This document shows, in pieces, positions 9,300 through 18,996 of a stretch of 64,000 nucleotides of DNA (within the stretch, counting starts at the first letter, position 1; the number at the start of each line of letters is the position of its first letter). A program made the translations under genes and the position numbers. The DNA is taken from the NCBI RefSeq assembly GCF_000350225.1, contig NW_005179022.1, forward strand, positions 81,319 through 145,318, written 5' to 3'. A model generated the notes under the pieces. The model was given only the letters and a program-made list of their open reading frames with translations. It had not been told where the DNA came from and did not search any database. This DNA is from Chondrus crispus (Eukaryota > Rhodophyta > Florideophyceae > Gigartinales > Gigartinaceae).

Positions 9300-12200
9300 A
9301 TGGCGGAAACGAGTGCGACTCCTGAGGCCTCGCCATTTCTGGCAATGTCCGTTAACCATCCAAGACTCGTCCGCACCGATGCGGAGTCGATCCAAGTTTT
9401 CCTTCGCTTATACGATCAGTATTTGAAGGAAGTAACTGCCCGTGCGGAGCAACTCACGGTAAGTCCGGTATGGACTTAATATGAGCGACCGACGAAACAC
9501 CAATCCCGCCCCGTGGCGGATCGGGGGATAGCAAACATCTGAAACCCGATGCAGGTGAGGGAAGGGATAATGGAAGGCCTAGGAAGACTAGGCGCGAACG
9601 CGAGGTCCCCAACTGCCCTTTCGGCCGATGCAAGTCCAACGGACAAAAACATTGGATCTGCGACTGCCCGGTGTCCACGGATAAGGAGAAAGAGGATATG
9701 CTTGCCAGAATTGCGGCTTCAAAGACCCGCGACGGACCCTTTAAATCTACTAGAGGACAAAAAGCTACCTACACGGCCACCAAGTCAACCCATACCACAC
9801 CTGGAGGTTCAAGGGTCGGTGGAACAGCAGGGCGCCTGGGGCGCAAACCGAAGTCCGGTGCCAAGACACGGGACATCCCGTCCTGTAATATCACCGTATC
9901 AGACGGAAACGCGTCGCTTGATGCGCAAGTACGATGCGATGACGGAAGCGACGATAGCATTGTCTCTCCTGCATTGGCGGAGAAAGCGTTTATCCGAAGA
10001 ATCGGGAAGATTACCGCAGTCAAGCCGGTTTACCTTCAGGCTGCGCTCAAAGACGGAGAAGAAGCGCAGAAGTTTAGCTTTTCAAGAAGTTGGAATGCAC
10101 CGAGGACGGTCCTACAGTTGGCTTCGGGACATCTCGCCCTGGCTAACATTACGTACTTGGTAGCCGATTCCAGACTGGCGTGCGAAGACCTGCTCATAGG
10201 TCTTCTGGTCTTACACAACCTCCAGGTGGACACAAAGACTCTCCTGGAGAACAACCGCGCGGTCCTAGACGGAGCCGATTGCTCAAGCGTCGGAAATCCG
10301 GCAACACTTGACCGCGGTGGCGCCGTCAGTCGCATGATGATTGAAAGGCTAAACCGACTTCAGCAGATCGAAAATCCTAAGGCTGGGAAAGAACTACCGA
10401 GTAACCGCCCGCGAGCCAATTATTATATCGCGAGGACGGAGAGGGACCCGTTCCTAGATCCCTCCATGTTGGACCCCGTGGATTCTGTCCAGCACGACCA
10501 AATCCGAAATGAAATCGGATTGATGAAAAAGAAGGCAACCGACAACGGTTTACCAGCTGAGTATTCAGAAAGACTCAGCGAACTCGTGAACAAACACAAT
10601 GACGTGTTCCGCATTTCGTTTTCGTCGGGCCCGCCCGCCAGAATCTGACCGCTTCGGATTGAGCTAACCCCTAATGTTCAACCGGTAAGAGTCCGCCTTC
10701 GCAACTACTCACAGGAACAAAAAGAGTTTCTGTCCGAAATGGTCGCCAAATTGGTGCGCCACGGAATCGCCTATGCGAATCCAACATCTGCATGGGCGTG
10801 CGCACCATTACTGGTTCACAAGCCTGGACCCACCAAGTTTCGATTTACAGTTGACCTCCGACCGATCAACAAATTTACGTTGAAGCATCAATATCCGATG
10901 CCCAACCTCGAGCACGAACTCACGACGTTATCAGATAGTCGATTCTACGCCACCTTTGACCTATCTCATGGGTACTGAGAGCTGGAGTTAGACAAGGATT
11001 CGCAAGCGTTGCAGTCCTTCGTCATCCCTGATGGGATTTATTCACCAACTCGAGTGGTGCACGGAACGACCAATGCAGTAACACATTTTCAATCGTCACT
11101 TGCCGAAATGCTACCGGAAAATATCAAAAAACATCTACTGTCCTGGTTGGACGACATACTCATGCATTACACCACCGTCGACGAATTACTGGAAGGAATC
11201 GAAAAGTTTCTCCGATTTTGCACAGAGTACAACCTAAAGTACACCCCGCCAAATGTGTGCTATTTTCATGGTGTATCCGATGGTGCGGAAGACTCATCTC
11301 CAAAGAGGGAATTTGGTATGACCCAGCCCGAATGGACGGTTTGCTGAACATGGAACCACCGATGAACGGAGCGCACCTACAACAATTCATTTGCGCAATG
11401 CAATGGGTTCGAAGCGCGATCCCACAGTTCACGGAAATTGTATCGGACCTCCATGGATTCATGGAGCGCATATACGCGAAAGCCGGAAAAAGAACGAAAC
11501 GAGCAGTTTCCCGCTATAAGCTATCCGAATTTGGATGCGGCCCTGCCGAGAATTCGGCTTTTCAGCAGTGCAAGACAGCCCTATCACGTCAAGTGACCTT
11601 GTTACATCGAGACAGCCGGAAGAGACTTTGTGTCTACACCGATGCTTCGGATACTGTGTGGTCTGGAATTGCGACGCAAGTGCCACCAGAAGACCTTTCA
11701 AAGCCGCCGACTACACAGCGTCATGAACCGCTAGCTTTCCTATCTGAGAGGTTCAATTCAACCGAACTCGGATGGTCCATCCTAGAGAAAGAAGCGTACG
11801 CTGTTCTTGCGACGCTGGGTAGTGTAGTATAATCACCCCCAACGACGAGGGGGGGTGAGTACTGACAGTTCGGAAAGACCCCGATCGGCGGGAAGACAGA
11901 AGCACGGCCCACCCACGGTACCGAGCACGGGCTCGAGGTAGCGGTGGTAGAGCGGGATCGGTGAGGACGCGCGCACGCGCGAGCGGTTCTACGCCTCGAC
12001 GCCCCGGAGCGGTACTGGGTGACGATCCAGTACCGACGGGCGGAGGCGGAGCCAGCTCGTGGGCGTGCTACGCGCGTCCTCAACCCGCGCGCAGTGCTAC
12101 TCCTAGGTAAAACGGACGGAAGTACCTAAAAGTAAGCGGGCGGACCAAGGTGGAGGATCCTTGACAAGTCCGTGCTTGTCGTCCTCCACCGCCGGCGGTC

Positions 12201-14194
12201 CGCTCATATTTAATGTACATTGTAGTCTACCATAACTCTACAGTAGTGCCGGTCGACCGACACTGTAACGCTGTCAGCCGTCGGGGCTGACAGTCCACGT
12301 GTAGTACGCGTCCCGTACACGTGGAGGACACGTGTGTGCGCGCGTAGCTGTAAGGCTCGTGCCTTACTGTCGCTGATCTAATCCTAATCTAATTTCCGAA
12401 CTCCCGTTTGGGGTTATACCACAGGTAGAATTCACTGGCTCGCTGCCAGCCCGGAAGGTTTTGACCTGTACACCGATCATAATAATCTCATATTCCTGTT
12501 TGATCCGCTTTCGGTTGTCCCTGATCTCTCCAAGACCTCACTGCGCAAGGTTCTACGATGGGCAGTACGATTGAGCATGTACGACTACACGTGCCTTCAC
12601 ATCAAGGGGACAGGAAACGTCTGGGCCGACCTTTTAGGAAGATGGTCTGTGCCACTATCATCAGACGTTTGGTCCAAATTCCGGAACTATAGTCGTCATC
12701 GGATACCGACTTTGAATGGCCGACCGCTTCGGAGATTGCTTCTGTACAGTCTGCCAGCGAAACTGCGCGTCCGGAAAATCTCAAGGTACAAGGAGACCTT
12801 TGGTGCAACTCCACTGGTTCTGTATGGATCCCTGACTCCTCCTCAGAATTGCAACTCTGCCTGTGCGTTACCGCCCACACCGGACCAAGCGGACATCGAG
12901 GGCAAGCATCCACTGAAATAGTACTTCGGAAGTACTACTTTTGGTCCACAATGAGATCCGACATCCGATCCTTTGTTCGCGCCTGCATCCGTTGTCTATC
13001 GATAATTGGAGGGGGGAAGATACCGCGACCATTCGGACCGGCAGTACACGGCACTGCAGCGCAAGATCTTCTGCAGTTCGATTACATCGAGATCGGACCG
13101 AGCGCCACCGGAGCGAAGTACGTGCTGATGCTTCGTGACAATCACTCGGATTACAAGTGGCTTTACCGTGTGCAGATACTAGCGCCGAGCACGCTGCTCT
13201 GGCGATTATCGACTGGTCCGCCAGTTTCGGAGTACCGAAAGGACTCATGTCCGACGGACCTACGCATTTCAAGAACGAAATCGTTCGTCGTATTACTAAG
13301 AGTCTGAAGGTGCCCCATCACTTCACGCTGCCGTATGCACCGTGGAGCAACGGAGGAATTGAGAACCTTGGCAAAGAACTACTCAGAGTGTTCCGTTCTG
13401 TCATTTCGGAATTGCAAATGCGCTTGGAAGAAAGGCCCGATTTGCTGCCGCTCGTTACAAGTGCTCTCAACAATGCGCCATCCCCGAGCCGGAACAACAT
13501 TCCTCCGATGACGGTATTTATGGGTGTGGACGCTACGCCACCCATTGCGACATTCCTGCGGACCGAAACGGCTACCCCGATGACGATTGAAGAAATGAGG
13601 CATGAACGTTTGTTGAACGTACAGTCGCTGAAGAACCGCATTTCGGAACTGCACCCTGTTGTTTAAGATGCCCTACATAAAAACCGAAAGCGTTCCCGGG
13701 ATGCTGCGTCGCGTGGAAAGTTACCGAACTTCTTGGAGGGAGACTATGTATTGGTTGCTCGAGAAGAATTCTTTGCTGGCGAGAAGCTCTGCCTCCGATG
13801 GAGAGGTCCGCGTCGTATTATTAAAGCGCTGAACGACTGGGTCTACCAGGTCGAGGACCTGCGAAACAGCAACATCGAGGAAGCGCACGCATGTCGGCTG
13901 AAGTTCTACTGCGATCGGTCACTGAACGCGCAGGTCATCATGTCCCATGTGCTCTCCTCCGAGACCGGGATGCCCGTGGCACGGTTGATGAAGCTGATTG
14001 AAGAACCAAATGGATTCATGGTTCAGGTCCGCTGGAAGGGCTTACCAGCTTCAGAGGATAACCTTGAGCTGCTTGCTCGGGTTGCCGAAGATGTGCCCCA
14101 GATGCTGGAGCGACTGCTGTCAAGGAAGAACGCGGACCCGCGTATGATTGCAAGAGCTCGTCGCGCGCCATCGCCTTCGAAGAGGGGAGTGTAG
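9300..14194 (+). pseudogene. Chromovirus gag-pol polyprotein, broken
   Basis: Gag starts at ATG 9300 but gives only 59 codons. A degenerate zinc knuckle (C-x4-C-x6-H-x2-C-x-C) lies at about 9612-9666, so most of gag is deleted. A protease-like part (DDGSDDSIVS) follows at about 9900-10300. RT is at 10739-11347, with TGA (10976-10978) replacing the Trp of FDLSHGYWQL and LSWLDDIL as the YxDD box; a frameshift lies near 11240. RNase H (TDASDTVWSGI) runs to 11817 and resumes at 12429. Integrase (H2C2 finger, then D, D and E segments over 12880-13400) has frameshifts, and TAA at 13664-13666. The chromodomain is at about 13980-14110 (ARLMKLIEEPNG..VQVRWKGLP). The final TAG (14192-14194) lies inside the 3' LTR. 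It cannot be expressed as one protein. Confidence 0.88.
11823..12423. mobile_element. Solo LTR inserted in the chromovirus RNase H
   Basis: 601 bp starting TGTAGTATAA and ending TTATACCACA (inverted TGTRGTATAA), flanked by direct repeat GGTAG at 11818-11822 and 12424-12428. Removing it with one GGTAG copy joins L-G-R-I-H-W-L in frame, the expected RNase H sequence. No internal region remains, so this is an LTR left by recombination, from a family without another copy in this window. Confidence 0.85.
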
Positions 14195-14482
14195 CCGACC
14201 GCGCTCGGCTATCCCCGGCATTTGGACATGTGCAAGTAGCACAGTACTGCACTGTGCTGTATAGATGTTCCAGCTTTATGGATTTCAGAGTCAACTGTCG
14301 GTACTGTCGGTGATGTTAGATGCTGATAAAAAAACCGCAGGCGTTAACAGCCATCGGGGGTGCAGTAGGATTTAGGTAGACCAATGTTCCTCATGACGTA
14401 AAGAGGGATATCGACAACTCTCACGACCACCTTTTACCGAACTTTTGACTCCGCCCGGCGTGTGGAGACTGGAGCTGTCACA
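14190..14482 (+). repeat. 3' LTR of the chromovirus
   Basis: 293 bp, same length as the 5' copy, with five visible transition differences, followed by target duplication GACAA. Confidence 0.92.
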
Positions 14483-14487
14483 GACAA

Positions 14488-15432
14488 CCACCACAGCGTT
14501 TCTAAATTGTGCCAGAAACACTTCGGTCACTACCATCGCCTTGTTCCACGACCTTCTTGTCATCCACCCCGAAACCCATGTCTTTCTCAGGACGTCTTGA
14601 GCCCACCGCCCACGGATAAAGCTCCCCAGTACTGACCTTGGACTAAACACCTTTACCGTCGTCGCTCATCGTGAACCCGGTCATCACTTCAGCATGTCCG
14701 GTCATCGCTTTCCAGATTTGACCCCTCGACTCAGCGTCTCACATGGACACAGTTTTGCCCCGATTTACTCGTTTGCGCGTCCTGACAAATAACTGCATCA
14801 CTTCTGTCTGAAACGAATGGCTTGTGAAGGATTGAATCAATTCAATATGAGAAAATATTGCATTGAGGGGGCGACCCGCGGCCTTTTCGCGGTGATCAAG
14901 AGATGAAATTAAAATTTTCTGTTGTCGACAGGATCTGAATTGCAAGTTGTTGTTGCAAGCGCGGCGCGAAGGGAGTAAAAACATCAGCATGACGGACCAG
15001 ACGAGCGAAATGTCGCATTTGGACTGCTTTTAGTACCCGTTCAAAACAACAAAGTCGAAGTGTACTGCCGGTATATCCTTAATACCGCTACAGTAGGGGG
15101 TCGCTCAATAGTGCCTACTTTAGTAGTGCCTCTCTCTATATAGTGCTATGGCTCACCCTCTGGCACAAGTTATCATAAGCCCACACGTGTATCATCTGGC
15201 ATGGTTCAGTGTTACGATATGGAGGTGCGACGGCGGGAAAATATGGCGACGAGTACCCTTCCAGGAAAGTATAATTTGGTAACATCTTTTTTAAATTAAC
15301 TTAAAAACTACTTCCCCTTGCCAAATGAGGTCAAACTGGTGGTGGTGGATGCTCTGCGTTTGCTATCCAACCGGGAGGAGATACAGAATCTCTAGCCGTA
15401 CTGGATCAGAGAAACCCCGAATTTTCTTTTAT
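14488..15432. other. Intergenic with a partial MITE end
   Basis: No gene seen. At 15089 TACAGTAGGGGGTCGCTCAATAG resembles the terminus of the element at 420-840 and is followed by repeated tagtgcct units to about 15145, but I could not find the opposite end. At 15254-15283 there is a diverged direct copy of the left end of the DDE transposon that starts at 15433. Confidence 0.45.
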
Positions 15433-15700
15433 TACCCTCCAGAAAGGCTTAATTTGGTAAAGAGGCATAATTTGGGCAATTTGCTCATGTACCCTCATGA
15501 GTATGGTGCAGTAGCATGTCCCACCTCTTCAGCTCAAGCTCGATTCAGCGATGGCCTTGTAGTTCTCCCATGCTCTCTCCGTTATGAGTACCACCCGTGC
15601 GCGCCACCAACACACCGACGCATAACCCAGTTTGGCGCCAAAGAGCGTGGCCGAACGAAAATGGAAAGCGCGTCCGCACGTAATTGCAAACTGGATAGAC

Positions 15701-16511
15701 ATGCGTCAGTCTCGCGACGCATTGCGTCGCAAACCTGCACCGCACTGTGCCAAAGCGCTGCAATTCGTCATGCCCCTGTCTATTCGCTATCAAGCCGCGC
15801 AAGCAAAGCAAAGAGCAAAGAGAGACGGGGAAGAAAAGAACAAGCGTTCTAAAGCCGTAGATATGCTTGAGAGAGATGTGAAGGTGGCAGAGGTTGTCCG
15901 GCAGTCTGGCGTTTCTCGTGGGACAGCACATCGCATTAAGTATGCGCTCATGAATGATAAAGCGATGCTTCAACAATTTCTGAGTCCTTCGAGAAATCGC
16001 GCCGGACGCCGGTCTGTGATTCGGGCGGAGGAGACTGAACTTGTCAAAGATCGAATTCGATACGCAGCAAGACGTGGATTTGCACTACAGTTGGACACAG
16101 TCCGAAAAGTGATGGCCGACATCGCAAGGGATGGGAGAGATGGGTTTCGAACTGATAGCACGCTGCCGTCGGCGGCAGCCGTGCGGACCTGGAGAGCACA
16201 CAATAGGGACATCACGTTTCGTAAGGCAGAGAATAAGGAGATTTCCTAGCTGCAAGCAGGAAACTGTGCCCACGTCAACACCTTTGCTTCTGCCCTGAAG
16301 CAAGTCGGCACAGAGCATCCCGAGATCTTTCAAAGCTCTGACTTGGTGTGGAATATGGACGAAACCGCAGTGTCAGCAGAGTTTGGCCAGCCTGTGAAAG
16401 TGTTTGGTGCGGCAGACACAAAGCATGGGGGGTTTGGGGCAGCGCCTGCGTCCGGCTCCGGTAAAGATATTACAGCTGTCGTGGCAGTTTCCGCGTCTGG
16501 CCGGATAACCC
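15701..16511 (+). pseudogene. pogo-like transposase, N-terminal part
   Basis: From the ATG at 15701 (the frame opens earlier, so the start is uncertain) come a basic stretch, a helix-turn-helix DNA-binding region (VKVAEVVRQSGVSRGTAHRI) and a CENP-B/Tc5-like second HTH (RAEETELVKDRIRYAARRGF). The DDE catalytic domain then begins with the first Asp in VWNMDETAV. TAG at 16247-16249 interrupts it. The frame is cut at 16511 by the Copia element after ...ASGRIT. The rest resumes at 24396. Role: cut-and-paste transposition of the 2.65-kb element, now lost. Confidence 0.85.
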
Positions 16512-17775
16512 TATTGAAAATGTGCGACCACATGCTGTTATCTGAAAAGGTCAAAATCGAGTGACACGTGTACATGACTGCACGGTCCGGGCGCTCTTAC
16601 CCATATCACGACATGACACGTGTAAAATCCCAGATTTTGGGGTTCCGGGGACGAAAGTGGCCTCTCGGAGGGTCATGCAAATTTGCATAGTTTTGCCAAG
16701 TGGAACCTTGGCCCGTAGCACTATAGACTACACAGGAAATACTGCAATTCTATTGGCCCTCAGGTCTAATGCTGCCAATATATTGGTCGAGCGTTGTCCA
16801 CGTGTGCGTCATTGGCCCTGTGATGTACTTTAAATGGCCTGTATATGCCAGAATTACGTTGTTTTGGGGGTTTCAAGTGGTTTGCCATGGTTGTAATGGG
16901 TAATTGCATGGGGCCCCCGGGCGGGACACATGTATGCCGTGTACACATGTACACGTCGCCAGGTGGACTCGTGTACGTACACATGTACACGCATCCAGGT
17001 GTATGCACATGAGGGTTTACAGTTTTACAGTGTCAGACTGTTTGCGATCCTGCGCGTGTCCGAGTACAGTACATGTGAATCAAAAGTACAACAAGTACTT
17101 CTCGCGAGAGGAATACAGTTGTGCGATTATTCTGTGTACGCGTCACGCTGTATGCGAGTCTTGCGTGAACACGCGCCGTTGCACTGTGCTCTCGTCATGG
17201 TGCGCCGTTGGATGCAAGTTCATGACAGTACTCGTGTGATTTACATGTATTCTCATGTGAGTTGTGTAGAAAGTCTGGATGCACATTGTTATAACTTGCC
17301 ATAATTATCTGACAGTGCTTGGCGAAATTAGTAAGGTGAGAAACAAGGATACGTATGGCGACTGTGATATGAAAGACGTTTGCGTTGTTAGAAATAGACA
17401 AGTGCCAAGTTGTTTGTTGCACAACAATGAAGTCTGGCATGACTGGATGCAGATTAGTAAGGTGTGAAACAGTTGCATGCATAGGGCCATAGTTTACAGT
17501 CATTTGGAATGTGTAGAAATAGTTGTGAGCTAATAGTTACGAATCGATTCGTAAGGTGGAAATCGAACAGTATGGTCGGGCCACAAGAGGACCGCGCTTG
17601 GTCGCGCATAGTAGAGTATGGTTTACTGGGAGTCGGAGTAGAGCGATAGTGTAGCACTCGAAGTGTATAAGTATCGCAGGAAAACGGCTTCAAAGTAAAC
17701 CTCGGCACCAACTCCTTCACTCACACCCATCAACCTGCCTTCCTTCTTTCCCTTGCCCCTCCGAACCTACCATTA
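16512..17775 (+). repeat. 5' LTR of the Copia element
   Basis: 1264 bp. It carries many ACATGTAC/GTGTACAC palindromic hexamer-type motifs near 16925-17010. Differs from the 3' LTR at three positions noticed by eye. Confidence 0.95.
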
Positions 17776-17793
17776 GGTTATGGGCCCAGTCCC
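17776..17793 (+). promoter_or_regulatory. Primer binding site, half-initiator-tRNA type
   Basis: GGTTATGGGCCCAGTCCC starts directly after the 5' LTR. It is not the plant-type TGGTATCAGAGC. It matches the site known from Drosophila copia, which is complementary to an internal stretch of initiator tRNA-Met cut near the anticodon. The identity of the priming tRNA is therefore inferred from that known case. Confidence 0.8.
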
Positions 17794-17814
17794 TCGCTGT
17801 CATTTCACTGCATG

Positions 17815-18160
17815 AGTCTGTCGTTCTCGTTCCGTTGTTTCTGCCGTCGTTGTCGCTGTCGTTTTCGCTGCCGTTTCTCGTCGTTCTTTCCGCTGGTCTT
17901 CTCGCTGTCGTTTTCGCTCTCGTTCTTGCCGTCGTTCTTGGTTTTGGTTTTCGCTGCTGCTGTCGTTCTTGCTCTCTTGTGTGAATTGGTTTTGGTCATC
18001 GCCCCCGCTGTCTTCGTTGTCTTCGTTCTTGGTTTGGCTTTTGTTCTTGCTGTGGTTCTTGCTGCTGTCTCTGTCTTTGGTCTTCGTCTTCGTTTCCGCT
18101 CCCGCTACCGCCGTCGTCGTCAATCTCGCATTTGGTTTTTCTTCGTTCTCTCTTGCAAAG
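17815..18160 (+). repeat. Degenerate CTGTCGTT-type repeat in the Copia leader
   Basis: A pyrimidine-rich leader made of irregular cgctgtcgtttt / cgttcttgg units. Reading frames on both strands here (Arg/Phe/Leu-rich on plus, Lys/Glu/Gln-rich on minus) look like products of the repeat, not genes. It ends at CAAA|GTAAGT, a good 5' splice site at 18160, with possible branch site TACTGAC at 18253-18259 and acceptor TTGTGTTAG ending at 18312. Confidence 0.5.
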
Positions 18161-18239
18161 TAAGTTTTGAGTTTCTTTCCATTTCCTACACATCTAAGTG
18201 ATTGTCTTTGCACGTTTTGGTGGTTCTTAAGAGCAATAA

Positions 18240-18824
18240 TTCCAAAATCTGTTACTGACGATTATCTTCATATTCCTTATTGTGAATACCTGTTTTTACG
18301 GGGTTGTGTTAGATCTGGAATTAGTACCGGTGCGCTCTGCGCCTGGGAAGCTGGTCACCGGTCGAACGGTTCGGACATCGGAGGTCGTATCCGTTGAGGT
18401 GCTTGAGCCTGAGGATCAACCTTCGCGTCGGCTCGCGCTTCCGGGTCCGTCCTCGAGTTGCGCACCATATAGGATTCCTCGTATTCCGCGCTCTGTTCCC
18501 GCACCAATAAAGAGAACTACGCATCGACTTTCTGCTCGGAAAGCGGCTGTTCTCGCGGATAAAGAGTTTAAGCGTGAGCGCAAGAGGAATCGTAAGGTGT
18601 GCCCGCGGTATAAGCGGTATTGTAAAGTGTGCGGCGTTAGTGGCAATAGTGCGAAGGCCTTTTACGACCACATTCAGTCTAGGTCTCATCGCATTCAAGT
18701 TGCCAACGCTAAGGAGACTCCGCGTTGTATCCCTTGCAATCGCGTCTTTGAGTCTCACGGGCACCTGAAGTGCCACGAGAACGGTGCGGCACACTTAAAG
18801 GTAGTTTGTGAACAGAATAGTTAG
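18240..18824 (+). CDS. Accessory zinc-finger ORF in the Copia element (U1-type C2H2)
   Basis: An open frame of about 195 codons between the 5' LTR and gag, in a different frame from gag-pol and without an ATG; it may be reached by splicing from the leader. The middle is basic (EFKRERKRNRK). The C-terminus has two tandem zinc fingers with the same spacing, C-x2-C-x12-H-x5-H: CKVC...H...H, and CIPC...H...H about 16 residues later. That is the U1/matrin-type finger used for RNA or DNA binding. Copia elements normally encode only gag-pol, so this is an extra gene. It could bind element RNA or be a captured host fragment. No stop or frameshift is seen within it. The start codon is unresolved. Confidence 0.6.
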   Translation, partial: FQNLLLTIIFIFLIVNTCFYGVVLDLELVPVRSAPGKLVTGRTVRTSEVVSVEVLEPEDQPSRRLALPGPSSSCAPYRIPRIPRSVPAPIKRTTHRLSARKAAVLADKEFKRERKRNRKVCPRYKRYCKVCGVSGNSAKAFYDHIQSRSHRIQVANAKETPRCIPCNRVFESHGHLKCHENGAAHLKVVCEQNS

Positions 18825-18996
18825 GGATTTCATCCAAATAAATTCACATATCTGTTCGCAAATTTCTCCTAGTGCAACTTCATAGTAATCATATCGAATT
18901 TCTTAGACGGGTGGGCTTGCCATTGTGTTGACTATCGGTTAACGGCTTGGGATCCCCGAACGGATTTTCGAATACTTGAAGTTTATTTGCACTAAA

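Larger units (their letters stand above)
8924..14482 (+). mobile_element. Ty3/Gypsy chromovirus, decayed
   Basis: Two 293-bp LTRs bound the element. It is flanked by the 5-bp direct repeat GACAA (8919-8923 and 14483-14487), which proves integrase-mediated insertion. Inside is a gag-pol with protease, reverse transcriptase, RNase H, integrase and a C-terminal chromodomain, in Ty3/Gypsy order. It has several nonsense and frameshift lesions and a solo LTR inserted at 11823-12423. By eye the LTRs differ at five sites, all transitions, so the insertion is fairly old. A purine-rich GAAGAGGGGAG precedes the 3' LTR. I see no TGG-type primer site right after the 5' LTR. Confidence 0.92.

Noticed and set aside
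9459..9558. Possible intron in chromovirus gag (GTAAGT donor, AG acceptor)
   Set aside because: Splicing would keep the frame to the zinc knuckle, but gag would still be far too short; a deletion explains it better and splicing cannot be tested here.
16561..17720. Several frames of 60-124 codons within the Copia LTRs, identical in both copies
   Set aside because: They coincide with LTR sequence in all frames and strands; the duplicates simply reflect the repeated LTR.
17800..18213. Minus-strand Lys/Gln/Arg/Thr-rich frame in the Copia leader
   Set aside because: It arises from the CTGTCGTT-type repeat; no complex sequence and antisense to the element.
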